From Halomonas getboli (GTDB lineage Bacteria > Pseudomonadota > Gammaproteobacteria > Pseudomonadales > Halomonadaceae), in assembly GCF_023094245.1 (NCBI RefSeq), contig NZ_JALMEW010000001.1, positions 672,657 to 736,656 of the forward strand: a stretch of 64,000 nucleotides of DNA. The letters are read 5' to 3'. The translations under genes and the position numbers were made by a program. The notes below the pieces were generated by a model, which searched no databases, was not told the DNA's origin, and worked only from the letters and a program-made list of their open reading frames with translations. Positions 25,546-34,464 of the stretch are shown in pieces (the first letter of the stretch is position 1; each line of letters starts with the position of its first letter).

Positions 25546-26871
25546 ATGCGCAAGGGGCGAGGGGAAGGGGATCGATTCGGAGCGGGGCAATACCTGTCGC
25601 CGGCGCGCTGTGCCCGCCTGGGCGTCGCCATGGCGGGGGCGCTGCCGCTGGTCGTTCCGCTCGGCGGCTGGCTGGCCTTGGGCGTCCTGGCCCTGGGCGG
25701 GCTGCGTCTGCTGACTGCGCGTTCGCTTTCCGGCTTGCCGCTTTCCGGCAGGGAGGCGCCGTGGGAACGCCGAGAATTCGCTATCGGTTTGCCCTTTCTG
25801 GGGTTGGCCCTGGCCGAGGGGCTGACGATGCTGGTGCATGGCGTCGACGGGCATGGGCTCGGCGTGATGCTGGCGGCCCTTCTGGCGCTGCCGGCGCTGA
25901 TGCTGCTTCGGGTCTTGCCGCCGTCACCGCTCTGGTGGTGGCGCGGGGTCGCCCTCGGTGGCGTCTCTTGCGGTGTCTTCGCCGCCTGGCAGGGCTTCGT
26001 CGAAGGCGACAGCCGTCCGGAGGGCTTCTTCGCGCTCGATCCCATCCTGTTCGGCAACCTGGCACTGCTCAACGGCCTGCTGTGTCTGGCGGGCCTGGGG
26101 GGCGCGCGTGGTCGCGAGCGGGGCGGCATGCGCGGGTGGCTGCTGGCGGGGGCGGTCGGCGGCCTGCTGGCCTCGGGGCTCGCCGGCAGTCGCGGTGGCT
26201 GGCTGGCCCTGCCGCTGGCGCTGTGGATCTATCCGCTCGGCCATGTCCGCCAGGGGCGCCGGTTGACGTGGCGTCACTGGCTGGCATGGCCGGCGGGCAT
26301 GGTGCTGGTGGCGGGGTCGCTGTATCTGGTGCCGGCCACCGGCGTTCAGTCGCGCCTGGCCGAGGCGGTGACGGAAGTGGAGGCCTTCGTCACCCGGCCC
26401 GCACAGCCCAGCTCCGTGAGCACCCGGGTGGCGCTGTGGGAGGGCGGCCTTCGGCTGGCGCTGGAGCGCCCCTGGCTGGGCCAGGGGCATGACGGTTTCG
26501 CCGCGGGCATGCAGCGCCTCACCGATGAGGGCAGGATCACGGTCGATGCGGATCTCGGGGGCTTCTGGCACGCGCATCAGGACCTGATCGACGCCTGGGC
26601 GCGGCGAGGAGCGCTGGCCGCGCTGTCGGTGTTGGCGCTGCTGGGCACGCCCCTCGTGCTGTGCCGGCCACGGCCGAGTCGCGAAGACGCCATGGCCGCG
26701 GCGCTGCGTACCGGCCTGCTGCTGGTGCCCGGCGGCTATCTGATCTTCGGGCTGACCTACAGCTTCCTGGCCTATCCCGACGGCGTCGTCGTCTATGCCC
26801 TCTGGTTGCTGGTGCCCTGGGGGCTGCTGAGAGATCGCTCGTACTTTTCCTTCCCTGCCACTCCTTCCTGA
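25546..26871 (+). CDS. O-antigen ligase / polymerase-like membrane protein
   Basis: A 441-residue inner-membrane protein with about ten hydrophobic helices. The SLAGSRGGWLALPLALW-like segment and the periplasmic-loop motif LERPWLGQGHDGF followed by HAHQDLIDAW match the Wzy_C/WaaL family. It would polymerise or ligate an undecaprenyl-linked glycan in the periplasm. I use ATG 25546 because GGAGGG lies 8 bases upstream and a hairpin precedes it. It sits alone between ugd and the wza operon, on the same strand. Ligase and polymerase cannot be told apart by these motifs. Confidence 0.78.
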   Translation: MRKGRGEGDRFGAGQYLSPARCARLGVAMAGALPLVVPLGGWLALGVLALGGLRLLTARSLSGLPLSGREAPWERREFAIGLPFLGLALAEGLTMLVHGVDGHGLGVMLAALLALPALMLLRVLPPSPLWWWRGVALGGVSCGVFAAWQGFVEGDSRPEGFFALDPILFGNLALLNGLLCLAGLGGARGRERGGMRGWLLAGAVGGLLASGLAGSRGGWLALPLALWIYPLGHVRQGRRLTWRHWLAWPAGMVLVAGSLYLVPATGVQSRLAEAVTEVEAFVTRPAQPSSVSTRVALWEGGLRLALERPWLGQGHDGFAAGMQRLTDEGRITVDADLGGFWHAHQDLIDAWARRGALAALSVLALLGTPLVLCRPRPSREDAMAAALRTGLLLVPGGYLIFGLTYSFLAYPDGVVVYALWLLVPWGLLRDRSYFSFPATPS

Positions 26872-27127
26872 CGCATGGCCCGGCTCCTCCGCCGGCCATG
26901 ATGTGCGGCCATAGGGCCCACATGCCTTTCTTCCTGCTTCCTGCCCGCTGGCACATGACGCCAAGTCATCATCCCGCGCTGAACAGAATCCCTCTGTGAC
27001 CGAACGGTAACTTCGTAAGCTGATGTTAACCGCCCCGTGACAGCCATGTGACCGATGGATGACGGTCCGACATGGCGCGGGGCGGTACCGGTTTCGGGCC
27101 TCGAGGACGCGCCAGATAGCCCCTCGG

Positions 27128-27139
27128 GGCGGTAGCGTG
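27128..27139 (+). promoter_or_regulatory. ops element (RfaH recruitment site) upstream of the capsule operon
   Basis: An exact copy of the 12-base ops core GGCGGTAGCGTG, 22 bases before the wza start. In Enterobacteria this pauses RNA polymerase and recruits RfaH, which suppresses Rho termination in long surface-glycan operons. It is overlapped upstream by a small GCCCC/GGGGC hairpin. The untranslated region 26872-27161 (290 bases) also holds a CATGGCC/GGCCATG hairpin just after the preceding gene and a partial ops-like GGCGGTA at 27081. No convincing -35/-10 pair was found. Confidence 0.8.
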
Positions 27140-27161
27140 CCAGCCACAGAGGAGGCGGGTC

Positions 27162-28331
27162 ATGAACATGACGCAGCAGGCAGACGCGAACAGCAGAGCG
27201 CCTGACGCGCCGGGGTTCTCGTACATCCTGTTACAAGGTGTCGTCCTCGTGACGATGCTGGCGCTGGGAGGCTGTGCCTTTGCCCCCGGCGGGCATATCG
27301 ACCCGGATACCGCCGGCGAATCGCTGGACGATCGCGTGGACGTGGTGCCGATCACCGTGGACCTGGTCGGCGCCATGAGCGTCGGCCGGGATCGAGCCTC
27401 GATGGCGCGGCCGACCTCGGTGGCGCTGCAGCAGGCGGTCGACGACTACGAGTACCGCATCGGCCCCGGCGACGTGCTCAGCATCATCGTCTACGACCAT
27501 CCCGAGCTGACCATTCCGGCCGGCGCCGAGCGCGCCGCGGCGGACACCGGCAACCGCGTGCGGCCCGACGGCACCATGTTCTACCCCTACGTGGGGCGCT
27601 TCCAGGTGGCCGGCATGACCCTGGAAGAGGTGCGCGGGCTGCTGACCCGCCGGCTGTCCAGCGTGATCACCGACCCGCAGATCGAGGTCGGTGTGGCGGC
27701 GTTCCGCTCGCAGAAGGCCTATGTCAGCGGGGCGGTGCAGAACCCGGGCATGGTGCCGATCGACGTCGAGCCGCTGACGGTGCTGGACGCCATCAGCGAG
27801 GTCGGCGGTGCGCGGGCCGACGCCGACTGGCATCACGTGCTGCTGACCCGCGACGGGCGCGAGGAGTGGCTGTCGCTGTACGACATGCTGCAGCGCGGCG
27901 ACCTGACCCAGAACCGCCTGCTGCGCGACGGCGACATCCTGCACGTGCCCACCGCCGAGAACCAGAACGTGGTGGTGCTGGGCCAGGTGCGCCGGCCCGG
28001 CTCGATCGCGCTGGGCAACGAACGCATCACCCTGACCAGCGCGCTGGCCCGGGCCGGCGGCGTCGACGAGCGCCGCGCCGAGCCCTCCGGCATCTTCGTG
28101 GTGCGCGGCAACCCGGAAGGCAGCACGCGGGTGGCGACCGTCTACCAGCTGGACATCAGCGACGCCACGCGGCTGGTGCTGGGCACCCGTTTCCCGCTGC
28201 AGCCCCAGGACGTGGTCTACGTGACCGCCGCCCCGCTGGCGCGCTGGAACAACGTGATCTCGCTGCTGCTGCCGACCCTGGCCTTGCCCGGCGACGTGGC
28301 ACAGTCCGCCGATGGCGTCGGCCAGCTCTGA
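27162..28331 (+). CDS. wza: Wza-type polysaccharide export outer-membrane lipoprotein
   Basis: The outer-membrane channel for capsule or exopolysaccharide. The N-terminal signal ends in a lipobox LALGGC with Cys38 as the lipidated residue. The mature protein has the poly-export domain (YRIGPGDVLSIIVYDHPEL near 102, then VRPDGTMFYPYVG) and the SLBB repeats (AYVSGAVQNPG, VVVLGQVRRPG). At 389 residues it is of normal length. ATG 27162 follows a GAGGAGG SD. It is the first gene of the ops-preceded operon and is followed 13 bases later by the wzc-type kinase, the usual pairing except that no Wzb phosphatase gene is present. Confidence 0.95.
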   Translation: MNMTQQADANSRAPDAPGFSYILLQGVVLVTMLALGGCAFAPGGHIDPDTAGESLDDRVDVVPITVDLVGAMSVGRDRASMARPTSVALQQAVDDYEYRIGPGDVLSIIVYDHPELTIPAGAERAAADTGNRVRPDGTMFYPYVGRFQVAGMTLEEVRGLLTRRLSSVITDPQIEVGVAAFRSQKAYVSGAVQNPGMVPIDVEPLTVLDAISEVGGARADADWHHVLLTRDGREEWLSLYDMLQRGDLTQNRLLRDGDILHVPTAENQNVVVLGQVRRPGSIALGNERITLTSALARAGGVDERRAEPSGIFVVRGNPEGSTRVATVYQLDISDATRLVLGTRFPLQPQDVVYVTAAPLARWNNVISLLLPTLALPGDVAQSADGVGQL

Positions 28332-28344
28332 GGAGGCCCGTGAC

Positions 28345-30600
28345 ATGACCGTCTTTCCGAGTCATCCCGCCGGGGAGCCGTCGTCCCAGGAAACGCCGGA
28401 CATCAGCCTCGGCAAGCTGCTGGCGACGCTGCTCGACCACAAGTGGGCGATCCTGTTCACGGCGCTGGCCTTCCTGGTGGCGGGCTATCTCTACGCGACG
28501 TCCCAGCCGCGCATCTACCAGGCCGATGCCCTGATCCAGGTCGAGAACCGCGGGCCGGGCCTCGGCGTGCTGGACGGGCTGGCGGTGGGCAATCCCATGG
28601 CCAATCCGGCCTCCGCCGAGATGGAGATCCTGCAGTCGCGGCTGGTGATGGGCGAGACCGTGGATCGCCTCGACCTGGCGGTGCAGATCGAGCCGCGCCG
28701 CCTGCCGTGGCTCGGCAACGTGCTGGTGCACCATGGCGTGACCCGCGAGTGGGCCGATCGCCTGATGCCGGACGCCATCCTGGCGCGCTGGCCCGGGGCC
28801 GCCTGGGGCAACGGTATGCCCTATGTGTGGGCCGGCGAGTCGCTGGCGGTGTCGCGCTTCGAGGTGCCCCGGGAGCGCCTGGGCGACGCCTATCGGCTCA
28901 AGGTCACCGGGCCGGCGACGGTGGAGCTGTGGGACGACAGCGGCCGGGTGCTGGCCGGCCGGGTCGGCGAGACGCTGATCGACGACGCCGGGCATCGACT
29001 GTTCGTGTCGCGGCTGGTGGCGCATCTCGGCGCCGAGTTCCAGATCACCCGGGTGTCCCGGCTCCAGGCCATCGGCGCCCTGCAGCGGCGCTTCACCATC
29101 GTGCCCAGGGCCGCCGGCTCCGGGGTCTTCCAGCTCACGCTGAACGGGCCGGATCGCGAACGCATCGACACCATCCTGGATACCATCACCGGCGTCTTCC
29201 TGAGCCAGAACGTCCAGCGCCAGTCCGAGGAGGCGGCCAAGCAGATCGCCTTCCTCGACGAGCAGATTCCCCAGGTCAACGCCCAGCTGACCGCGGCCGA
29301 GAACCGGCTCAACGACTATCGCGCCCAGCGCGACTCGGTGGACCTGAACTTCGAGACCCAGACGCTGCTCGGCAGCCTGGTCGACGTGGAGAACCGGCTG
29401 GCCGATCTGGCTCTGGCCGAGGCCGACCTGGCCGAGCGCTTCCGTCCGACGCACCCCAACTACCAGGCGCTGCTGCGCCAGCGGGCACAGCTGACCGAGC
29501 AGAAACGCCAGCTGGAGTCTCAGGTCGGCCAGCTGCCGGAAACCCAGCAGGAGGTGCTGCGCCTCAACCGCGATGCGCAGGTGAACCAACAGATCTTCGT
29601 GCAGCTGCTCAATCAGCGTCAGGAAATGCGCCTGATCAAGGCCGGTACCGTGGGCAACGTGCGCATCCTCGACCCGGCGGTGCTGCTGCGCGGCACCATC
29701 GCGCCGCAGGTGCCGCTGGTCTCGGTGGCCAGCGGCCTGTTCGGCGCGCTGCTGGCGATGGTGGTGGTGGTGCTGAGGCTGGTGCTCAGCCGCTCGGTGG
29801 AGAGCACCGACCAGCTCGAGGACCTGGGGCTGCCGGTCTATGCGGCCGTGCCGTCCTCCGCCCGGCAGTCGCGGATGACGCGTCGGGTACGGCGGCGCCA
29901 TGCTCGCCAGGGCCAGAACGTGTTTCGCGGCCTGCTCGCCGCGGCCGATGCCGAGGACATGGCCATCGAGTCGCTGCGCGCGCTGCGCACCAGCCTCTAT
30001 TTCGCCATGCTCGAGGCGCGCAACAACCGGCTGATGATCACCGGCGCCAGCCCCGAGGTGGGCAAGAGCTTCGTCGCCGCGAACCTGGCGGCGATCTGCG
30101 CCCAGGCCGGGCAGCGGGTGCTGCTGGTCGATGCCGATCTGCGCCGCGGCCACCTGCATCATGCCTTCCGCGCCGACGCCGACGAGGGCCTGTCCGACCT
30201 GCTGGCCCAGCGCATCGATCTGGCCACGGCGATCCGCGCCAGCGGCATCGAGGGGCTGGACTACGTGGCCCGCGGCCGGGTACCGCCCAATCCGTCGGAG
30301 CTGCTGATGCAGCACGGCTTCCACGATTTCCTCGAGCGGGTCAGCCAGGACTACGAGCTGGTGGTGCTGGACACGCCGCCGGTGCTGGCGGTAACCGATG
30401 CCGCGGTGGTCGGCAAGCTGGCGGGCACCAGCCTGATGGTGGTGCGCTTCGGGCGCAACACCCTGAAGGAAGTGCGGGCCGCCAAGCGGCGCCTGGAACA
30501 CGGCGGCGTGCACCTCAAGGGCACCATTCTCAACGGCGTCGAGAAGAGCGCCGGGGCACGCTACGGCTACGACGGGAGCTACCTCTATGCCTACCGCTGA
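28345..30600 (+). CDS. wzc: Wzc-type polysaccharide co-polymerase / tyrosine autokinase
   Basis: A 751-residue inner-membrane protein. Helix 1 (about 34-51), a periplasmic Wzz-type domain with coiled coil (about 270-400), and helix 2 (about 452-480) precede a cytoplasmic BY-kinase. The kinase has Walker A GASPEVGKS (567-575), Walker A' VDADLRRG near 595 and Walker B VVLDTPPV. The C-terminus has a tyrosine cluster (Y740, 742, 746, 748, 750), the autophosphorylation sites of this family. It controls chain length and export with Wza. Start ATG 28345 has AGGAGG 8 bases upstream. No Wzb phosphatase gene is visible in the operon. Confidence 0.95.
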   Translation: MTVFPSHPAGEPSSQETPDISLGKLLATLLDHKWAILFTALAFLVAGYLYATSQPRIYQADALIQVENRGPGLGVLDGLAVGNPMANPASAEMEILQSRLVMGETVDRLDLAVQIEPRRLPWLGNVLVHHGVTREWADRLMPDAILARWPGAAWGNGMPYVWAGESLAVSRFEVPRERLGDAYRLKVTGPATVELWDDSGRVLAGRVGETLIDDAGHRLFVSRLVAHLGAEFQITRVSRLQAIGALQRRFTIVPRAAGSGVFQLTLNGPDRERIDTILDTITGVFLSQNVQRQSEEAAKQIAFLDEQIPQVNAQLTAAENRLNDYRAQRDSVDLNFETQTLLGSLVDVENRLADLALAEADLAERFRPTHPNYQALLRQRAQLTEQKRQLESQVGQLPETQQEVLRLNRDAQVNQQIFVQLLNQRQEMRLIKAGTVGNVRILDPAVLLRGTIAPQVPLVSVASGLFGALLAMVVVVLRLVLSRSVESTDQLEDLGLPVYAAVPSSARQSRMTRRVRRRHARQGQNVFRGLLAAADAEDMAIESLRALRTSLYFAMLEARNNRLMITGASPEVGKSFVAANLAAICAQAGQRVLLVDADLRRGHLHHAFRADADEGLSDLLAQRIDLATAIRASGIEGLDYVARGRVPPNPSELLMQHGFHDFLERVSQDYELVVLDTPPVLAVTDAAVVGKLAGTSLMVVRFGRNTLKEVRAAKRRLEHGGVHLKGTILNGVEKSAGARYGYDGSYLYAYR

Positions 30601-30645
30601 GCGGCGTCCGCCCGGGCCGGTTCCGGCGATCGGGGGAGGGGCGTC

Positions 30646-31800
30646 ATGAATGCCATCGGCGGTACCTTCCTGCTGCTGGGCTTGTCGCTGGCCTCGTTCT
30701 ACCTGTTTCCCAGCGGCCTGCCGCAGCCCACCGACTTCGTGCTGCTGCCGTTCATCGCCAGCATGCTACTGGTCGCGCTGCGCGACGATCGCGGCCTGTT
30801 GCATCATCGCTTCATGCTGGCCTGGCTGGCCCTGGTGGCCTGGGTGACGCTGGTGTGCCTGGGCTGGGTCGTGGTCTATCAGGATCGCGGCTTCCTGCTC
30901 TATCTGCTGTTCGTGCTCTACAACTTCCTGCTCGGCGTCAGCCTGCTGCGCTTCCTGATGTCGGTGCCGAGCGCCCTGGCGTTGATCCGGGGGGGGCTGG
31001 TCATCGCCCTGGCGGTGGCCTTCGGCGGGGTGGCGCTGGACCTGCTGCTGGGGCGGGTCCGGGCCACGGGCACCTTCAACAATCCCAACCAGCTGGCCTT
31101 CTTCTCGCTGTGCTCGCTGGTGATCCTGCTGGCCAGCTTCGATTTCCGCCCGCCGCTGCGCCCGCTGCCGCTGATCGGGGCGGCCTGCGCGGTGGGCAAT
31201 ATCCTGGCGGCCTCGTCGCTGGGGGCCATGTCGGGGCTGGTGCTGGTGACGCTGGGCTGGCTGGTCGCCGGCATGGGGCAGCTGCGCCATCTGCTGCGCA
31301 TCGCGCTGCTGGTGCCGCTGCTGCTGATGGCGGTGGTGGGCTTCGACGCGGTGACCGGAGGGCGCATCGAGCACAACCTGACGGCCCGCTTCGACCGCGC
31401 GCCGGAGAAGGTCGACGGCATCTACGAGGATCGCCAGTACCAGCGCATGGTGATCTTCCCGCAGTACAACCTGCTGGGCGCAGGCGAGGGCAGCCGCGAG
31501 CGCTTCGCCCCCTACGGCAAGGCCGAGATCCACTCGTCCTTCGGCACCATGCTGTTCTCCTACGGCGTGCCGGGGCTGGCGCTGTTCCTGACGGTGCTGG
31601 CGCTGACGGTATGGGGCGCGCCGCCCCATGCCTGGCTGATGCTGGCCGGTCCGATGCTCTATTCGGTGACCCATAACGGGCTGAGAACCACGGTGTTCTG
31701 GCTGATGCTGGTGGTGCTCTGGTACTGCCTGCACCGGCCGGTCGATCAGGCCGGGCACGTCGCGAACGTCGGGCGGCCCTGGCGGGAGGGGCGCGCATGA
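30646..31800 (+). CDS. Wzy-like polysaccharide polymerase / ligase
   Basis: A 384-residue membrane protein with about ten helices. Residues 140-160 contain GTFNNPNQLAFFSL, and a periplasmic loop near 275-310 includes NLLGAGEG and HSSFGTMLFSYG, as in Wzy/WaaL proteins. Its place right after wza and wzc makes it the likely polymerase of the capsule repeat unit. GGGGGAGG precedes the ATG. Its end overlaps the next gene by 4 bases (ATGA). The C-terminal tail is short and basic. Confidence 0.8.
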   Translation: MNAIGGTFLLLGLSLASFYLFPSGLPQPTDFVLLPFIASMLLVALRDDRGLLHHRFMLAWLALVAWVTLVCLGWVVVYQDRGFLLYLLFVLYNFLLGVSLLRFLMSVPSALALIRGGLVIALAVAFGGVALDLLLGRVRATGTFNNPNQLAFFSLCSLVILLASFDFRPPLRPLPLIGAACAVGNILAASSLGAMSGLVLVTLGWLVAGMGQLRHLLRIALLVPLLLMAVVGFDAVTGGRIEHNLTARFDRAPEKVDGIYEDRQYQRMVIFPQYNLLGAGEGSRERFAPYGKAEIHSSFGTMLFSYGVPGLALFLTVLALTVWGAPPHAWLMLAGPMLYSVTHNGLRTTVFWLMLVVLWYCLHRPVDQAGHVANVGRPWREGRA

Positions 31801-32957
31801 GCTCGTCGTTGTCGTCGCTGGTCTCGGTGCCGAGCGCACCGCTGGACGTGCTGATCGTGGCCGGCAACGCCCGCTCGCTGATTGCCAATCGCGGCGACCT
31901 GATCCGCGACATCCAGGCCCGCGGGCATACGGTCGCCGCGGCGGTGCCCACCGCGGACATGCTGCCGGGCGTTCAGGCGCTGGGCATTCCTGTTTTCCCG
32001 CTGCCGATGGCGCGAGCGGCGCTGTCGCCGCGCCGCGACCTGGCAACGCTGCTGGCCCTGTGGCGGCTGATGCGTCGACTGCAGCCGCGGGCGGTGTTGG
32101 GCTATACCGCCAAGCCGGTGATCTACGGCGGCCTCGCCGCGCGCCTGGCCGGGGTGCCGCGGTGCCACGCGTTGATCACCGGCCTGGGGCATGCCTTCGC
32201 CGAGCCGCGCGGATGGCGCGATCGCGGGCTCACGGCCACGGTCGCGGCGCTGTACCGGCTGGGTCTGGCCGGCCAGCACGGCGTGTTCTTCCAGAATCCC
32301 GACGACCGGGCCGAGTTCGACGCCCGGGGGCTGATCGGCCGCCGCACGCGCGCTACCTGCGTCGACGGGTCGGGCATCAATCTCGAGGCGTTTCCGGCCT
32401 GCCCGATCCCCGAGGGGCCGCCGCTGCTGCTCTATGTCGGCCGGCTGCTGCGCGACAAGGGCGTGGCCGAATTCGTGGCCGCGGCCGCGCGGCTCAAGGC
32501 CGAGTGGCCCGAAGCGCGCTTCGTGGCGGTGGGGCCGCACGACGCCTCGCTGCCGCACGCCTGCGCGGCCGAAGACGTGGTGCGCTGGCGGCGAGAGGGC
32601 ATCGTCGAGTTCGTCGGCGGCGTCGACGACGTGCGCCCCTGGCTCGCCGCCTGCCATGCCTTCGTCTTTCCGTCGCGCTACCGCGAGGGCGTGCCGCGCT
32701 GTGTGCTCGAGGCGCTGGCCACCGGGCGCGCGGTGATCACCACCGATGCGCCGGGCTGCCGCGAGACGGTGCGCGACGGCGGCAACGGCCTGCTGGTGCC
32801 GCCCGGCGATATCGAGGCGCTGGCCGATGCCATGGGCGTGCTGCTGGCGCAGCCGGCGCTGCTGGCGCGCATGGGGCGTGCCTCGCGGGCGCTGGCCGTG
32901 GAGCGCTTCGATGTGTGCCGCGTCAACCGCATGATGCTGGAGGCCATGGGGCTATGA
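31797..32957 (+). CDS. GT4-family glycosyltransferase, PglA/WbpT-like
   Basis: A 386-residue GT-B enzyme that should add the second sugar to the undecaprenyl-linked primer. Signals: AGNARSLIANRGDLI near 22, GYTAKPVIYGGLAAR near 103, LYVGRLLRDKGVAEF, FVFPSRYREGVPRCVLEAL (E-x7-E region) and TTDAPGCRETV. The YTAKP and YREGVPR blocks are typical of enzymes that act right after a PglC-type transferase. The next gene encodes such a transferase and overlaps by 4 bases. The sugar is probably an N-acetylated hexosamine, but this is inferred. Confidence 0.85.
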   Translation: MSSSLSSLVSVPSAPLDVLIVAGNARSLIANRGDLIRDIQARGHTVAAAVPTADMLPGVQALGIPVFPLPMARAALSPRRDLATLLALWRLMRRLQPRAVLGYTAKPVIYGGLAARLAGVPRCHALITGLGHAFAEPRGWRDRGLTATVAALYRLGLAGQHGVFFQNPDDRAEFDARGLIGRRTRATCVDGSGINLEAFPACPIPEGPPLLLYVGRLLRDKGVAEFVAAAARLKAEWPEARFVAVGPHDASLPHACAAEDVVRWRREGIVEFVGGVDDVRPWLAACHAFVFPSRYREGVPRCVLEALATGRAVITTDAPGCRETVRDGGNGLLVPPGDIEALADAMGVLLAQPALLARMGRASRALAVERFDVCRVNRMMLEAMGL

Positions 32958-33607
32958 ACGTAGAGGCGTCGAACACCGACCGACTCAAGCGAGGCCTGGA
33001 TGTCGTGGCCGCCGCCCTGGGGCTGACCCTGCTGGCGCCGCTGCTGGCGCTGCTGGCGCTGTGGGTGCGGCTCGACAGCCCGGGCCCGGCGCTCTATTGC
33101 CAGCGCCGGCTGGGCCGCGACGGCCGGCCCTTCCTGCTCTACAAGCTGCGCAGCATGCACCTGCACCAGGAGGGCGACCCGCGCCGCGAGGCGGTGCTTG
33201 AGGCGGGGCGGGATCCGCGCATCACGCGGGCCGGGCGCTGGCTGAGGGCGAGTAGCCTCGACGAGCTGCCGCAGCTGTGGAACGTGCTGCGCGGCGAGAT
33301 GAGCCTGGTCGGCCCGCGCCCGCTGCTGCCCGAGCAGTGGGCGGCGGTGCCGCTGGAGTGCCGCTCGCGCTTCGCCGTGGCGCCGGGCATCACCGGCCTG
33401 GCCCAGGTGCGCGGCCGCCGCGGGCTGGACTGGCCCGACCAGCTGGCCGCCGACGTCGAGTACGTGGCAAGGCGAGGTCTCGGGCTGGACCTGCGGCTGC
33501 TGTTCGCCACCGTCGGGGTGGTGCTGACGGCGCGCGGCGTCTACGGCGAGGCGGGGCGCAACTGGCGCGCCTATCTGCCGCTCGACGAGGGGAGGCACGA
33601 GCCATGA
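32954..33607 (+). CDS. PglC-type initiating phosphoglycosyltransferase
   Basis: A small 217-residue initiating enzyme that transfers a sugar 1-phosphate, probably a diacetamido-deoxyhexose, from a UDP-sugar to undecaprenyl phosphate. A single hydrophobic re-entrant segment at 17-40 precedes the catalytic domain: [31 protein letters not shown] and [10 protein letters not shown]. It lacks the four N-terminal helices of the WcaJ-type enzyme at 7327. It overlaps by 4 bases with the genes on both sides. The WbpM-like dehydratase at 35467 could provide the unusual UDP-sugar. Confidence 0.9.
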   Translation: MNVEASNTDRLKRGLDVVAAALGLTLLAPLLALLALWVRLDSPGPALYCQRRLGRDGRPFLLYKLRSMHLHQEGDPRREAVLEAGRDPRITRAGRWLRASSLDELPQLWNVLRGEMSLVGPRPLLPEQWAAVPLECRSRFAVAPGITGLAQVRGRRGLDWPDQLAADVEYVARRGLGLDLRLLFATVGVVLTARGVYGEAGRNWRAYLPLDEGRHEP

Positions 33608-34464
33608 GTGGCCTGAAGTGCATGATGATCACCGCCTGCCCGGAGGTGGCCAGGCTGGCCGAGGACTGCGGCGTGGCAAGGATCTTCATGGATCAGGAGG
33701 TCCTCGGCAAGGCACAGCGTCAGGCCGGCCTCGACGCTCATCAGGCCTGCCACAGCCTGGCCGAGGTGGCGGCCATGGCCGCGCATCTCCGGCGGGCCGA
33801 GCTGATGGTGCGACTGAACCCGCTGAACCCGCGTTCGCCGCAGGAGGTCGAGAGCGCCCTCGAATGCGGGGCGGGGCGCCTGATGCTGCCGATGTTCACC
33901 CGCACCGAGGAGGTGCGGCAGTTCCAGTCGCTGGTGCGCGGGCGGGTGCCGGTCACCTACCTGGCGGAGACGCCGGCGGCGCTGGTGCGACTCGGGCACT
34001 GGCTGCCGCTGCTGCGCCCGGGCATCGACGAGGTCCATGTCGGCCTCAACGACCTGTCGCTGGGCCTCGGCGTCGGCTTCCTGTTCGAGCCGCTGGCCGG
34101 CGGCGTGATCGACGGCGTCGCCCGGGAGCTGGCCACGGCCGGCGTGGAGTGGGGCTTCGGCGGGGTCGGCTGCCTGAAGGGCAGCGTGCTGCCCGCGGAC
34201 TGGATCCTCGGCGAGCACGTGCGGCTCGGGTCGCGCTGGGTCATTCTCAGCCGCGCCTTTCACGGCGGTGCCGGCTCGCTGGATGACCTGCGCCGGCGCG
34301 TCGACCTGGCGGTGGAGGTCCGCGCCCTGCGCATCGCCGAGGGCCGCTGGCGGCGGGCCGGGGCCGAGCGGCTCGAGGCCAACCATCGGCGCCTGGCGGC
34401 CCGCGTGTTCGAGATCGCCGAGCCGCCGGCGTCGCCCGCCGGACAGCTGGACCTTTCCCTGTGA
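33604..34464 (+). CDS. HpcH/HpaI aldolase / citrate-lyase-family protein of capsule loci
   Basis: A TIM-barrel protein of 286 residues, predicted to cleave or form a C-C bond with a 2-oxo acid such as pyruvate or a related compound. Recognisable parts are the ARIFMDQEVLGK region near 28, LMVRLNPLNPRS, the DEVHVGLNDLSLGLG strand near 146 and the GFGGVGCLKG stretch. These match an aldolase subgroup that recurs in surface-polysaccharide loci. It overlaps by 4 bases with both neighbours; the D-2-hydroxyacid dehydrogenase that follows could reduce its oxo-acid product. The real substrate is not known. Confidence 0.82.
   Translation: MSGLKCMMITACPEVARLAEDCGVARIFMDQEVLGKAQRQAGLDAHQACHSLAEVAAMAAHLRRAELMVRLNPLNPRSPQEVESALECGAGRLMLPMFTRTEEVRQFQSLVRGRVPVTYLAETPAALVRLGHWLPLLRPGIDEVHVGLNDLSLGLGVGFLFEPLAGGVIDGVARELATAGVEWGFGGVGCLKGSVLPADWILGEHVRLGSRWVILSRAFHGGAGSLDDLRRRVDLAVEVRALRIAEGRWRRAGAERLEANHRRLAARVFEIAEPPASPAGQLDLSL

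Noticed and set aside
27081..27090. Second ops element (GGCGGTACCG)
   Set aside because: Only the first seven bases match; the exact copy is at 27128.
28156..30513. 785-codon minus-strand open frame
   Set aside because: Shadow of wzc; no signal peptide, motif or SD, and the plus strand is clearly Wzc.
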